NCBI RefSeq assembly: GCF_016865485.1
Contig: NZ_AP024452.1
Location: 3,556,501-3,620,500, forward strand
Direction: 5' to 3'
DNA: 64,000 nt
From: Luteitalea sp. TBR-22
Lineage (GTDB): Bacteria; Acidobacteriota; Vicinamibacteria; Vicinamibacterales; Vicinamibacteraceae
Positions within the stretch are counted from its first letter, which is position 1; each line of letters opens with the position of its first letter. The position numbers and the translations under genes were made by a program. Of this stretch, positions 43,776 through 55,124 are shown in pieces. The notes below the pieces were generated by a model that searched no databases, was not told where the DNA came from, and saw nothing but the letters and a program-made list of their open reading frames with translations.

Positions 43776-45142
43776 CGCTCCGCACCCGCCTGGCCGTGAC
43801 GAGCCTGGGCGTGCTGGTCCCGCTGGCGGCGTTGCTCACCGTCGTCGCCGACCGGGCGCGCCACCGCGGCATGGAAGACACCGTGCAGCGACTGGTCAGC
43901 CTGCGCCTGCAGGACGGCGGAGACGTGTGCGGGAGCGGGCGTGTCCGCCCCGAGGATGCGCCGCCGCCAGCGCCGCCTGGCGGCCCCCCGGGGCCCGCCG
44001 CCGTGGAGTTCCTCGGCTACGATGCGCGGTTCACGCCTCTGGCCGCGAGTGCTCCGGCGCTGACGGACGACCAACGCGACGCCCTCGCAGCCGGCCGCAC
44101 GTGGTCGGGCACCTGGCCGACACCCGCCGGCGCCGGCATCGCACTCGCCTTCCCGGCCCCCACCGGACGTCGCTGCGCGTTCGCGGTCGCCCGACTGCGC
44201 CCGCGGCCGGGCGTCAGGCGCGATCAGCTGGCAGCCCTCGCCGTCAGTCTGGTGGGTGTCCTCGGCGCGACGTGGCTGGCCGCCGGTCCGGTGCTCACAC
44301 GGCTGAAGGCCCTGACGGCGGCGGTCCATGCCTCGGCCCAACGACGCTACGCCGCTCCCATTGTCATGGGCGGCCGGACCGACGAGATCACCGACCTGGC
44401 CGCGGCCTTCAACGCGGCGGGCGCGAGTGTCCGGGCTCACCTGCTCGACGTCGAGGCACGGGGCGAGACACTGCGCGAGTTCGTGGCCAACACGACCCAC
44501 GACATCGCGGTCCCGTTGAGCGCGCTGCAGGGACATCTCGCCGCGCTGGAGTCGGACGCCGCCCTGGGCGACCAGGCCCGTCGACGCGTCAGGCACGCCG
44601 TGGAGGAGGCGCACTATCTCGGCTCGCTGCTGCGCAACCTCGGCGCCGCAGCGAGACTCGACGGCGCGCGGGCCGTCGAGCGACACCCGGTCGACCTCGT
44701 CGGGCTCGTCGAGCGCGTCGTGGTGCGCCTGGGCGTCCTGGCGCGGGCCCGTGAGGTGACGTTGCAGCACGGCGTCCCTGCCGAAGCGGTCACGACGATC
44801 ACCGACCTCACCCTGCTCGAGCAGGCGCTCGGCAACCTCGTTGACAACGCGATCCAGTACAACCGCCCGGGCGGGCACGTGGCCGTGGTGCTCGATTGCG
44901 ATCGTGCCCGCTACACGCTCACCGTGCTCGACGATGGCCCGGGCATCCCGGCCGACGACCTCGACGCCCTGCTCACGGCGCGTTCACGCGGCGCCGACGC
45001 GCGCACGCGGCGCCCGGACGGGCAGGGCCTGGGCCTCGCGATCGTCGCCGACGCCGCGCGCCTGCTCGACCTCACGCTCGCCTTCGATCATCCGATCGAC
45101 GGCGGTCTTCGCGTGACGATCACCGGATCGCTCGACGCGTGA
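43772..45142 (+). CDS. Sensor histidine kinase
   Basis: A 456-residue membrane kinase: helix 1 (TSLGVLVPLAALLTVVA, 10-26), a periplasmic sensor of about 120 residues with two or three Cys and a Pro-rich loop, helix 2 (LAALAVSLVGVLGATWLAAGPVL), HAMP, then a degenerate H-box NTTHDIAVPLSALQGHL with H243 and HATPase motifs (N-box LVDNAIQYNRP, DDGPGIP, GQGLGLAIVADAA). It pairs with the upstream regulator by translational coupling. The signal is unknown; a metal is plausible from the neighbouring operon. Confidence 0.92.
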   Translation: MTLRTRLAVTSLGVLVPLAALLTVVADRARHRGMEDTVQRLVSLRLQDGGDVCGSGRVRPEDAPPPAPPGGPPGPAAVEFLGYDARFTPLAASAPALTDDQRDALAAGRTWSGTWPTPAGAGIALAFPAPTGRRCAFAVARLRPRPGVRRDQLAALAVSLVGVLGATWLAAGPVLTRLKALTAAVHASAQRRYAAPIVMGGRTDEITDLAAAFNAAGASVRAHLLDVEARGETLREFVANTTHDIAVPLSALQGHLAALESDAALGDQARRRVRHAVEEAHYLGSLLRNLGAAARLDGARAVERHPVDLVGLVERVVVRLGVLARAREVTLQHGVPAEAVTTITDLTLLEQALGNLVDNAIQYNRPGGHVAVVLDCDRARYTLTVLDDGPGIPADDLDALLTARSRGADARTRRPDGQGLGLAIVADAARLLDLTLAFDHPIDGGLRVTITGSLDA

Positions 45143-45167
45143 CCGCCGTCCCGGCCTCCCCTTCCTT

Positions 45168-45240
45168 CCCTTCTCCCTTCTCCCTTCTCCCTTCCGGCAT
45201 TCTCGGAATTCTCGGCATTCCCTGCATTCCCGGCATTCAC
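45168..45240. repeat. Heptamer and nonamer tandem repeats
   Basis: CCCTTCT is repeated three and a half times (45168-45193), followed directly by five imperfect 9-mers of the type GGCATTCYC (45196-45240). The block fills the gap between the kinase stop and the convergent hydrolase and includes the hydrolase stop codon. Base use is pyrimidine-rich and unlike the surrounding genes. Confidence 0.8.
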
Positions 45241-46163
45241 CTGTAGGGTCCCGCCAGATCTTCCTTCGTCGGCGCGGCGGTGCCGATGCGGCGGTGCAGG
45301 AACTCGAGCTGATCGGCAAAGTGCGACGGCGGCAGCCGATGTCCGGCGTCGTACCAGCGCTTCTCGGTGCCCTCGGGTGCGATCGCGTGGAACGCGGCGG
45401 CGACGTGCGGCAGCACGGCCTCGTCGAGCCGGCCGTTCTGGAGCAGCACCCGGGCCCCGTCGGCGCGCGGAAAGAACACCTCGCCGGAGATTGGCCGCAT
45501 CGCGGCCAGCCAGGCCTCGCGTTGCAGGGCAGGCAGTTCGCTGACCGGCGGCAGCCACCCTCCGCCTGAGGCCGTGAAGTGCGCGATGAAGCCCGCGTCG
45601 CCCACGGCCAGCACGAAGGCGCGCACGCGCGGCTCGACCCCGGCGAGGATGCCGCCCATGGCCGCCCCGTAACTGCCGCCGATGAAGCCGATCCGGGTCG
45701 GGTCGACGTCGGGGCGCGCCACCAGCACATCGATCGCGCGTCGCATGTCCACGATCGTCTGAATCTGCTCCTCGGCATCTCGCGGCGTGAAGCTGATCGG
45801 ATCGCGAGGATCGCGTCGCGCGAACGCCGCGTCGATGCCGATCACGACCGCGCCCTTGCGCGCCACGAACAGCGCGCGTGGGTCCATGTGCTCCGTGCTG
45901 CCGGGGGCACCATGCGCCATCACCACGCCCGCGAGGCGCTGCCCGGCGGGAACCGGCGGCACGAACAGCTTCCCCGTCACCCGTCCGCCGCGAGGGCTGT
46001 CGAAGCTGATGGCATAGGTACGGATGCCCTCGGCCTCCCGCACCAGCGCGGATTGGAGCCGCAGGGCGGCCGACGGGTCGTAATCGAAGGGCGCGTCCTC
46101 GCGCGCCACGGCGGGGCAGGCGACGAGCGCCAACAGGAGGCAGGGAGTCAGCCAGTTCATCAT
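45237..46163 (-). CDS. Secreted alpha/beta-hydrolase (dienelactone-hydrolase-like)
   Basis: A 308-residue hydrolase with a signal peptide (NWLTPCLLLALVACPAVA). The nucleophile elbow is GGSYGAAMGG, with later Asp (GRLDEAVLPH) and His (AGHRLPPSH) completing a triad, as in dienelactone-hydrolase/acetyl-xylan-esterase-like proteins. The substrate is unknown. Two adjacent ATGs (46163 and 46160) are equivalent starts, and no ribosome-binding site is visible. The last codons and stop lie in the 9-bp repeat block. Confidence 0.85.
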   Translation of the reverse strand: MMNWLTPCLLLALVACPAVAREDAPFDYDPSAALRLQSALVREAEGIRTYAISFDSPRGGRVTGKLFVPPVPAGQRLAGVVMAHGAPGSTEHMDPRALFVARKGAVVIGIDAAFARRDPRDPISFTPRDAEEQIQTIVDMRRAIDVLVARPDVDPTRIGFIGGSYGAAMGGILAGVEPRVRAFVLAVGDAGFIAHFTASGGGWLPPVSELPALQREAWLAAMRPISGEVFFPRADGARVLLQNGRLDEAVLPHVAAAFHAIAPEGTEKRWYDAGHRLPPSHFADQLEFLHRRIGTAAPTKEDLAGPYR

Positions 46164-46317
46164 GGCGGCCAAGACGAGTCGCGACGCTCCCGCGTTCGAA
46201 ACCGTCCGCTCCCGAACGAAGTGTCCGCATCCGCACGCTCGGCCGTTCGCCTGTCGCCTCGATCACGTTGACAGTACGGGACGTGCCCGCTGGGCAGCGC
46301 GCACGCCCGCATGCCTC

Positions 46318-48081
46318 ATGTCCTGGATCTCATCGCTGCTGGTTGCGCTGTTGGCCGGCGCCGTTGCGCTGCTGGCCGGTGGTGTCGTCGCCGCCTTGTG
46401 CGTCGACTGGTACCACATCTCCTCGCGCGAGGGCGCGTCGGGGTTCTTCGTCGTCTTCACTGCCCTGCTCAGCGGCGGCGCCGGAACGCTGGTCGGCCTG
46501 GCGCTGGCGCGAGGCGTCGCCACCATCCCCGGCATGACGGCGCTGAAGGCGCTCGGCCTGGCGACGGCCGTGGTGCTGACGGTGGCCGGAGCCGTGGGGT
46601 CGGCCGCCCGGTTGCTGGCCGACGTTCCGCCCGAGATCGATGGCGAGACGCTCTTGCTCGCCATCGAGTTGCAGTGGCCCGCCGGGCAGCCCGCGCCTCG
46701 TGCCGAGGCCGGCGCCGGCGAGGTCCGCCTCGGCACGCTCAGTGGTTCGACGGTGCGCCGCGAGGAGGCCGGACCGCTGTTCCTCGAGGATGCGCACCTG
46801 GTGAACGGGGCGTGGGTCGTGCCGGGCGTCGCGCCGATCTTCACCTCGCGCGGCACGCCTGTCGTCAACGTGACCGTCGCCGGCGCGCCCCTCGCATCCG
46901 TGCTCCCGCCCCTGCCACGCCGCCCCGGCCAGAGCGACCGGCAGTGGAGTGCGTGGATCGCCATCCCGGCGTCGGCAGGCCGGGCAGGTGCAGCACCGTC
47001 GGCATACCGCTTCCGGGTGTTGCGCAGCAGTGATCCCGTCCGTTCGCAGCAGGCGGGGCCTTTCACCGTCGAGACCATCGCTCGCTGGTTCACGCGGTTC
47101 CGGGGCGAGGACCTGCAGGTGAGCGGCGAGTACCGGGTCCGACGCAACGGCGCGCCGGTTCCGGGCGCCGAGTCGCTGACGTGGGTCGCCCTGGTCAGCC
47201 GCGAGCCCTGGACCCTCCTGGCTGCTGGCGACGATGGCTGCCGCCTCCTCGCCGCGGCCGCAAGCGCCGCGCCGATGCCGTGCGACGCCAGCGCCCCGGC
47301 CTGGAACCTCCTGGCACTCGACCGCGCGACGACCAGCGAGCCGCGCGCCCAACGCCAGTGGCTCGACACGACGACATTCCGCGACCCGGGGGTGTACGTC
47401 GTCGGGCCGATGCTGCTCGACACTCGCACGCCGGCCCTGTCGCCGCACGGCTGGCCGAGTGAGCCGATGCACGAGCAGGACCGCCCACCGCTGGCGCTGT
47501 CACCCGACGCGCGGACGATGGCGTGGTTCGCCCCGGGCAACGGCTACGACACCGAACCGGCCATCGCGACGCTGCGACTCGACACCGGCGCGACCACGGT
47601 GACGCCGATCGATCGCACGCGGATGCGCTACCGCACGCCGGAGCTGGACATCACGCCGGCATGGTTCGCGCACCACTTCCACTGGGTGCGATCGGAGGCG
47701 GGCGCCGACGTGCTCGACGCGCGCCCCGACGCTCCCCTGCTGCCGTACCGCGGAGCGCTCTCGGAGGCCCGGGACGGCGGATACCAGACGTACCTGCTGT
47801 CGCCGGGGGGCCGGCCGCTGCGCGACGCCGTCGTCGACATCCTGCTCACCGAGCTGGGGGGCGTGCGACGCGATCCGGATGCGTCGGCGGCCGACACGCC
47901 GCGCATCGAAGTGGAAGGCGTCGTCTACGAGGTGTCGTACAGCCCTGGCGGCGACGAAGTGCGCCTGGTCACCTACGCGACACGCGCGGCGGCGATGGCC
48001 CGGGTGGCGGCGCACCTTGACGCAATCGCGACGTCAGGCCGCCTCGATGCGCTCTTCACGAAGGACACGACGCCGCCGTGA
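46318..48081 (+). CDS. Membrane protein of unknown function
   Basis: A 587-residue protein with three N-terminal helices (SLLVALLAGAVALLAGGVVAAL; FFVVFTALLSGGAGTLVGLAL; ALGLATAVVLTVAGAVGSAA) and a soluble remainder of about 480 residues. That part has beta-sandwich character in the first half (ELQWPAGQPAPRAEAG) and propeller-like blades in the second (LALSPDARTMAWFAPGNG, ATLRLDTGATTVTPI). No catalytic motif is recognised. ATG 46318 is used because the first helix begins there; a long in-frame extension upstream is Arg-rich and unlikely. TTGACA at 46268 is a lone -35-like match. Confidence 0.65.
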   Translation: MSWISSLLVALLAGAVALLAGGVVAALCVDWYHISSREGASGFFVVFTALLSGGAGTLVGLALARGVATIPGMTALKALGLATAVVLTVAGAVGSAARLLADVPPEIDGETLLLAIELQWPAGQPAPRAEAGAGEVRLGTLSGSTVRREEAGPLFLEDAHLVNGAWVVPGVAPIFTSRGTPVVNVTVAGAPLASVLPPLPRRPGQSDRQWSAWIAIPASAGRAGAAPSAYRFRVLRSSDPVRSQQAGPFTVETIARWFTRFRGEDLQVSGEYRVRRNGAPVPGAESLTWVALVSREPWTLLAAGDDGCRLLAAAASAAPMPCDASAPAWNLLALDRATTSEPRAQRQWLDTTTFRDPGVYVVGPMLLDTRTPALSPHGWPSEPMHEQDRPPLALSPDARTMAWFAPGNGYDTEPAIATLRLDTGATTVTPIDRTRMRYRTPELDITPAWFAHHFHWVRSEAGADVLDARPDAPLLPYRGALSEARDGGYQTYLLSPGGRPLRDAVVDILLTELGGVRRDPDASAADTPRIEVEGVVYEVSYSPGGDEVRLVTYATRAAAMARVAAHLDAIATSGRLDALFTKDTTPP

Positions 48082-48090
48082 CGCGCGGCG

Positions 48091-51084
<2,994 letters not shown>

Positions 51085-51225
51085 GCAGACAGCGAGGGAG
51101 CGCCCGGCAAGGCCCCGGACGCACCTTCGAAAGGAATCGGCGACCCGCGCCGCAACGTGAGCGGCAGCGCCCATGCGCTGCCTGCCAGGAGCTGGAGGCC
51201 CGGCCCCTGCCTGCCGGCCGACGAC

Positions 51226-52092
51226 TCAGCCGAACAACGTCGCCGGATCGACCCCGGCGGCGAGGATGCGTCCGCCGTCGTAGGTGTAGTGCAGGCCGCC
51301 GTCGTTCCACCGGCGCAGGCGGTAGATCGTCGCGAACGGGAAGTCCGGCGCCGCGCCGCCCTGGCCGCCGACCACCTCGCCGCCGCGGCGCACGTTGTCC
51401 TGCATCCAGGCCGGGACGAGCAGGTGATACGGATTGCGCTGCACCTCGCCGACGTGGAACGACAGGGCCGCCATCATGTCGGCCAGGTCCTGCACGCTCG
51501 ATTCCACCATCAGGTTCGGCGTCGACATCGCGCCCCAGAACTCGGTCTCGACGACGTGGCAGCTGAAGTCGGCAGCCTGCCTGGCCAGCGCGTCGACGAG
51601 CAGGTGGTACGTGCCGATGTGCGAGCTGTTCCAGTCGGTCTCGTGCGGGAAGAAGACGACGCGTGGCTGGTGCTCGGCGAGGATGCGCGCGATCACGTCG
51701 ACACAGCTCGCCCAGTGCGCGGGATCGGTGGCGCGCGTCTTCGCGTTGATCTTCTCGAGGCCGCCCGGGATGGTCTGCACGAGGTCGAAGCCGAGGTACG
51801 CGCAGGCCAGCGCCAGCTCGTCCCAGCGGCCCTGCTGCCGCGCCTTGTTGCTGCCCTGCGTCACGGCCACGTTGACGACCCGATAGCCCGACTCGCGCAG
51901 CAGGCGCAACGCCAGCCCGCCGATGATGCACTCGTCGTCGGGGTGCGGCGAGAAGATGAGCGCGCGGGGCGCGTCGGGGGCGACCGGCGGGTGCGTCGGC
52001 ATCGGGAAGCCGCCGAGCGGGAACTGCTTGCCCTGCTGCATCGACCGCGCGATCCCCGCGACGAAATCGTGGTACGGCGTCGGCCCGCTCAT
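51226..52092 (-). CDS. PIG-L family deacetylase
   Basis: A 288-residue zinc deacetylase of the LmbE/PIG-L type, cytoplasmic, removing acetyl groups from N-acetyl sugars or similar compounds (as MshB and BshB do). The metal motif SPHPDDE places H50, D53 and E54; PHETDWNSSHIGTYHLLVDAL supplies the third ligand and the catalytic region. ATG 52092 overlaps the ROK gene stop (ATGA), so the two enzymes are made together and may act on the same sugar. Confidence 0.9.
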   Translation of the reverse strand: MSGPTPYHDFVAGIARSMQQGKQFPLGGFPMPTHPPVAPDAPRALIFSPHPDDECIIGGLALRLLRESGYRVVNVAVTQGSNKARQQGRWDELALACAYLGFDLVQTIPGGLEKINAKTRATDPAHWASCVDVIARILAEHQPRVVFFPHETDWNSSHIGTYHLLVDALARQAADFSCHVVETEFWGAMSTPNLMVESSVQDLADMMAALSFHVGEVQRNPYHLLVPAWMQDNVRRGGEVVGGQGGAAPDFPFATIYRLRRWNDGGLHYTYDGGRILAAGVDPATLFG

Positions 52093-53495
52093 CGCGTCAC
52101 CTCCGGCAGGCTCGCGGCCGCAATGGCCTGTCCGTGCCGCTTGTCCTTCTCGTCGGGCACGTGGAACGTGATCCGTGAGGCGAGCTCGGGGAACTCGACC
52201 TCCAGCACATGGCGGGCGCCGTTGACGATGTCGTCGCCGCCGGGGCCCGACGTCACGCGGCCGAGCACGAGCACGTGCGCGATGTCGTAGAAGTCGGCAA
52301 AGTGCGCCACGCCGTACCCGAGGTACGTCCCCAGCGTCTCGTAGATCTGCTTCGCGCCGGCATGCCCCTCGGCGCGCAGCTTCTGGACGACCTTCAGCTT
52401 CTCGGGCAGGCCCATGTCGGCGGGCGTCTCGATGCCGGCCACCGGCGCGAGGCGGCCCACCGCCTGCTGCGAGAAGTACTGCGAGCCGACCCCGAAGTCA
52501 CCCGACCACTCGTCGACCGGCGCGTCGGGATTGAAGGCGACGGGCACGAACGCCAGTTCGTTCAGCCACGAGGTGATGTTGCCGTCGCGCGTGACGTAGC
52601 CGGCCGCCGTGCTCGTGCCCAGCGCAATCCCCAGGATCGCGTTCTTGCCGAGCGACATCGAGCCGGCCAGGGCGGTGACCTCGCCGTCGTTGACGACCTC
52701 GAACGGCACGTCGTTCCACGCCTTCTTCACCTCGAAGAAGATGCCCTTCACGCGCGCATCGAACAGGTCCTGCGGCACGCCGCGGAACAGCGAGCCGGCC
52801 TTGACGCGGTTGTTGACGTACACGCCCGCTGCGCTGCCGCCGATGGCATCGACGCGCGGCAGGTGCTCCGCGGCCTTCTTCAGCGAGTCCATGATCCCGT
52901 CGAAGTGGTACTGCGGATCGGGCTTGTGGTAGGGATCCCACACCGTCTCCTCGCTGAACACCACCTCCCCGTTCACCACGGCGGCGACCTTGCGATCGCT
53001 GCCGCCGAGGTCGAACCCGATGCGGTTGCCCTCGAGGTGCCGCCCCAGCGGCCGGGTGACCGAACGCTCGGCCGGCAGGTCGCTGGTGTGCACCACTTCA
53101 ATCGGGTGATCGAACATCCGGAACGCCACCAGATCGGCATCGAAGCGCCCGGTGGCCGTCTCGCTGTAATGGGCCTCGAGCGACGCCGCCAGGTCGGCGG
53201 GCCCGTCGATGTACACCTTCCAGCCGCCACGCGACCAGAGCAGGAACTTCACGAAGCGCTCGACGAACGCGGCATTGCCCGCGGCATCGGCATGCGAGGC
53301 CGGCAGCACGGCAATGTCGAAGCGGAAGACGGAGCCATCGGCCTGCTCGATGGCGAGGCGCACCGGCACGCCGCCGCCGGCGGCGGCCACCTGGGCCCGG
53401 TAGGCGCGCACCGCGAGCACGGCGGGCCGGAAGGCCGGGTCGAGCACCGGCGTGACCTTGGGGGCGACGAGAGGGAGTCCGTTGAGCGTGTCCAT
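52089..53495 (-). CDS. ROK-family sugar kinase-like protein
   Basis: A 468-residue protein of the ROK/hexokinase fold. The phosphate-binding GFDLGGSDRKVAAV (160-173) and the later GIALGTSTAAGYVTRDGN and GRVTSGPGGDDIVNGA are the ATP-binding elements. An N-terminal extension of about 150 residues precedes the first motif, more than in typical ROK glucokinases (about 300 residues in all). The substrate may be glucose, N-acetylglucosamine or N-acetylmannosamine. ATG 53495 follows directly on a heptamer repeat. It is coupled to the PIG-L gene. Confidence 0.85.
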   Translation of the reverse strand: MDTLNGLPLVAPKVTPVLDPAFRPAVLAVRAYRAQVAAAGGGVPVRLAIEQADGSVFRFDIAVLPASHADAAGNAAFVERFVKFLLWSRGGWKVYIDGPADLAASLEAHYSETATGRFDADLVAFRMFDHPIEVVHTSDLPAERSVTRPLGRHLEGNRIGFDLGGSDRKVAAVVNGEVVFSEETVWDPYHKPDPQYHFDGIMDSLKKAAEHLPRVDAIGGSAAGVYVNNRVKAGSLFRGVPQDLFDARVKGIFFEVKKAWNDVPFEVVNDGEVTALAGSMSLGKNAILGIALGTSTAAGYVTRDGNITSWLNELAFVPVAFNPDAPVDEWSGDFGVGSQYFSQQAVGRLAPVAGIETPADMGLPEKLKVVQKLRAEGHAGAKQIYETLGTYLGYGVAHFADFYDIAHVLVLGRVTSGPGGDDIVNGARHVLEVEFPELASRITFHVPDEKDKRHGQAIAAASLPEVTR

Positions 53496-53499
53496 GGAC

Positions 53500-53537
53500 G
53501 GGAGTCGGGAATCGGGAATCGGGAGTCGGGAGTCGGG
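53500..53537. repeat. (GGGARTC)5 heptamer repeat before the ROK gene
   Basis: The copies are GGGAGTC, GGGAATC, GGGAATC, GGGAGTC, GGGAGTC, then GGG. The block ends 5 nt before ATG 53495 on the coding side, so it forms the presumed leader or upstream region of the ROK gene. Six GGG runs with 4-nt spacers could form a G-quadruplex on the plus strand. Confidence 0.85.
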
Positions 53538-53717
53538 CGCATTCCAGGCCCGGGGTGGGTGCCTGCACGAGAGCCCCGAGTCGGGCGCGGCGGGCCGGCG
53601 GAGGCCGACGGGCCCGTCAGCCCGGCGTGCGCGGGACCACGATACCACCGGCGCCGGCCGCCGCGCGTGGCCGGCCGGCGAGCCACCGCGCCGCCCGGCG
53701 TGGCCAGCCGTCACGTT

Positions 53718-54581
53718 TCAGCCGGCGATCTCGTCGAGCACGCGTCGCCCGACGGCGGGCATGTCCAGCGCTCGGTACGCCTCGGCGAAGCGCACGCCGC
53801 CCTGCAGGCCGCGCACCCGGGCCGTGCTCAGCTTGATCTCGCCCCACGGCGTCAGCGCCAGTTCGCGTCCGCCCGGATGGAGCGTGGTCCTGGCGTCGAC
53901 GCGCGCTGCATCCTTCGCGATCGGCGCCTCGGCGTTCAGCTGGCGGAACGTGTTGACGATCTCGACGACGTCGCCGATCTCGGCGCCGACGTCGACGAAC
54001 ACGTCTGCCGGGAAGCTGCGTTGCGGATCGACCTCGTAGGCGTACATCTCGCGCCCGTACGTCACGGTCAGCCCGCCGAGGATGGTCGCCGCGTTGCGCA
54101 CCGCCTTCTCGGCGACGATGCCGGCCACGGCGTGATCGGCAGGGGCCCGGCCGCGCTCGTCGCGATCGTTCATCAGCGTCACGTCGGGCCGGACGTCGAC
54201 AACGACCTCGGCGATCGCCTTGATGGTGGCCAGGTCGTCGACCACCTGCTGGTAGCCGAACGACAGGTAGCGCTTCTCCACGCCCATCGACCGGGCGATC
54301 TCGTCGCTGCGCTGACGGATGCGGGCCTCGCGGCCCCTCGTGACGTCCCAGGTCGAGTAGTCACCCACCAGGTTGAGGACGACGACCCGGTGCCCGCGAC
54401 GCACCGCCTTGAGGATCAGGCCGCCGGCGCCGATCTCGCAATCGTCGAAGTGAGCGCCGATCGCCAGGATGGTTCGTGGGCGTGGCGTGGCCTGCGGACG
54501 GGCCTCGGCACGCGTCCCGAGCACCGGCAGGGCAACGGCCACCGCCGCCCGGCGAAGCACCTCACGACGGGTGGTCGCCAT
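53718..54581 (-). CDS. Tat-exported PIG-L family deacetylase
   Basis: A 287-residue second PIG-L enzyme, here with a twin-Arg signal (TTRREVLRRAAVAVALPVLG). The metal motif is the variant AIGAHFDDCEIGAGG (H44, D47, E49), and NDRDERGRAPADHAVAGIV gives the third-ligand region. It would act outside the cytoplasm, unlike the paralogue at 51226. It precedes ROK and PIG-L on the same strand but is separated by 222 bp carrying the heptamer repeat, and it follows DUF3617 by 9 nt. Confidence 0.88.
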   Translation of the reverse strand: MATTRREVLRRAAVAVALPVLGTRAEARPQATPRPRTILAIGAHFDDCEIGAGGLILKAVRRGHRVVVLNLVGDYSTWDVTRGREARIRQRSDEIARSMGVEKRYLSFGYQQVVDDLATIKAIAEVVVDVRPDVTLMNDRDERGRAPADHAVAGIVAEKAVRNAATILGGLTVTYGREMYAYEVDPQRSFPADVFVDVGAEIGDVVEIVNTFRQLNAEAPIAKDAARVDARTTLHPGGRELALTPWGEIKLSTARVRGLQGGVRFAEAYRALDMPAVGRRVLDEIAG

Positions 54582-54590
54582 CGAATCCTC

Positions 54591-55031
54591 CTACTTCGCG
54601 CAGGCGCCCAGCCGCCGCGCCGTCAACACCTCATGGCTCTTCGCGCCGTTGGTGACCGAGTCGATGATGATCGTGTAGGCCTCGGCGCTGCGCACCTCGA
54701 GCACCGACGTCGAGGTCGACGTGGTCCCCGCCATCTTGCACGTGGCCGTGAACCGGTACGTCGTTCCGCTCTGGCTCACCGGCGAGAACTGGCAACCGGC
54801 CCTGGTGAGGATCTCGCGCTGGGATCGGTGCTCGGCGGTGGGATCGAGGCACTCGGTGCGCGACACCTTTTCCGGTGTTCGCCCGCCCGTCTCCATCGTC
54901 CTGTCGATCTGCCAACGCCCCGGCGTGAACGCCGGCCAGTCGGCGGCAAGGCCGACCAACGAGAACCCCGCGACGCACACCGTCGCCAGCGATGCGCGAG
55001 CCCCTGACTTGCGGTAAGCGGATGTGAGCAT
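54591..55031 (-). CDS. Exported DUF3617 protein
   Basis: A 146-residue protein with a signal peptide (SLATVCVAGFSLVGLAA) and a DUF3617 domain: PGRWQIDRTMETGG, then CLDP and CQFSPVSQSGTTYRFTATCKMAG with conserved cysteines. Family function is unknown; members are secreted or periplasmic. ATG 55031 lies 8 nt after the -10 box TAGACT. It heads the run DUF3617, Tat PIG-L. Confidence 0.82.
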   Translation of the reverse strand: MLTSAYRKSGARASLATVCVAGFSLVGLAADWPAFTPGRWQIDRTMETGGRTPEKVSRTECLDPTAEHRSQREILTRAGCQFSPVSQSGTTYRFTATCKMAGTTSTSTSVLEVRSAEAYTIIIDSVTNGAKSHEVLTARRLGACAK

Positions 55032-55039
55032 GGCTGGCC

Positions 55040-55045
55040 AGTCTA
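55040..55045 (-). promoter_or_regulatory. -10 box TAGACT, probable leaderless promoter
   Basis: GGTAGACT on the minus strand ends 8 nt before ATG 55031; no Shine-Dalgarno sequence lies between. Confidence 0.5.
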
Positions 55046-55124
55046 CCCCCGTCCGGCACCGGCGGATGCGGCTTGTCGGGACGAACGGGCGAACGAGCCG
55101 GCTCGGGATTCCGTCATTAGGGGC

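Noticed and set aside
53249-53714. Upstream extension of the ROK gene to 53714
   Set aside because: The extension reads through the heptamer repeat and Arg/Pro-rich sequence; ATG 53495 begins the conserved protein.
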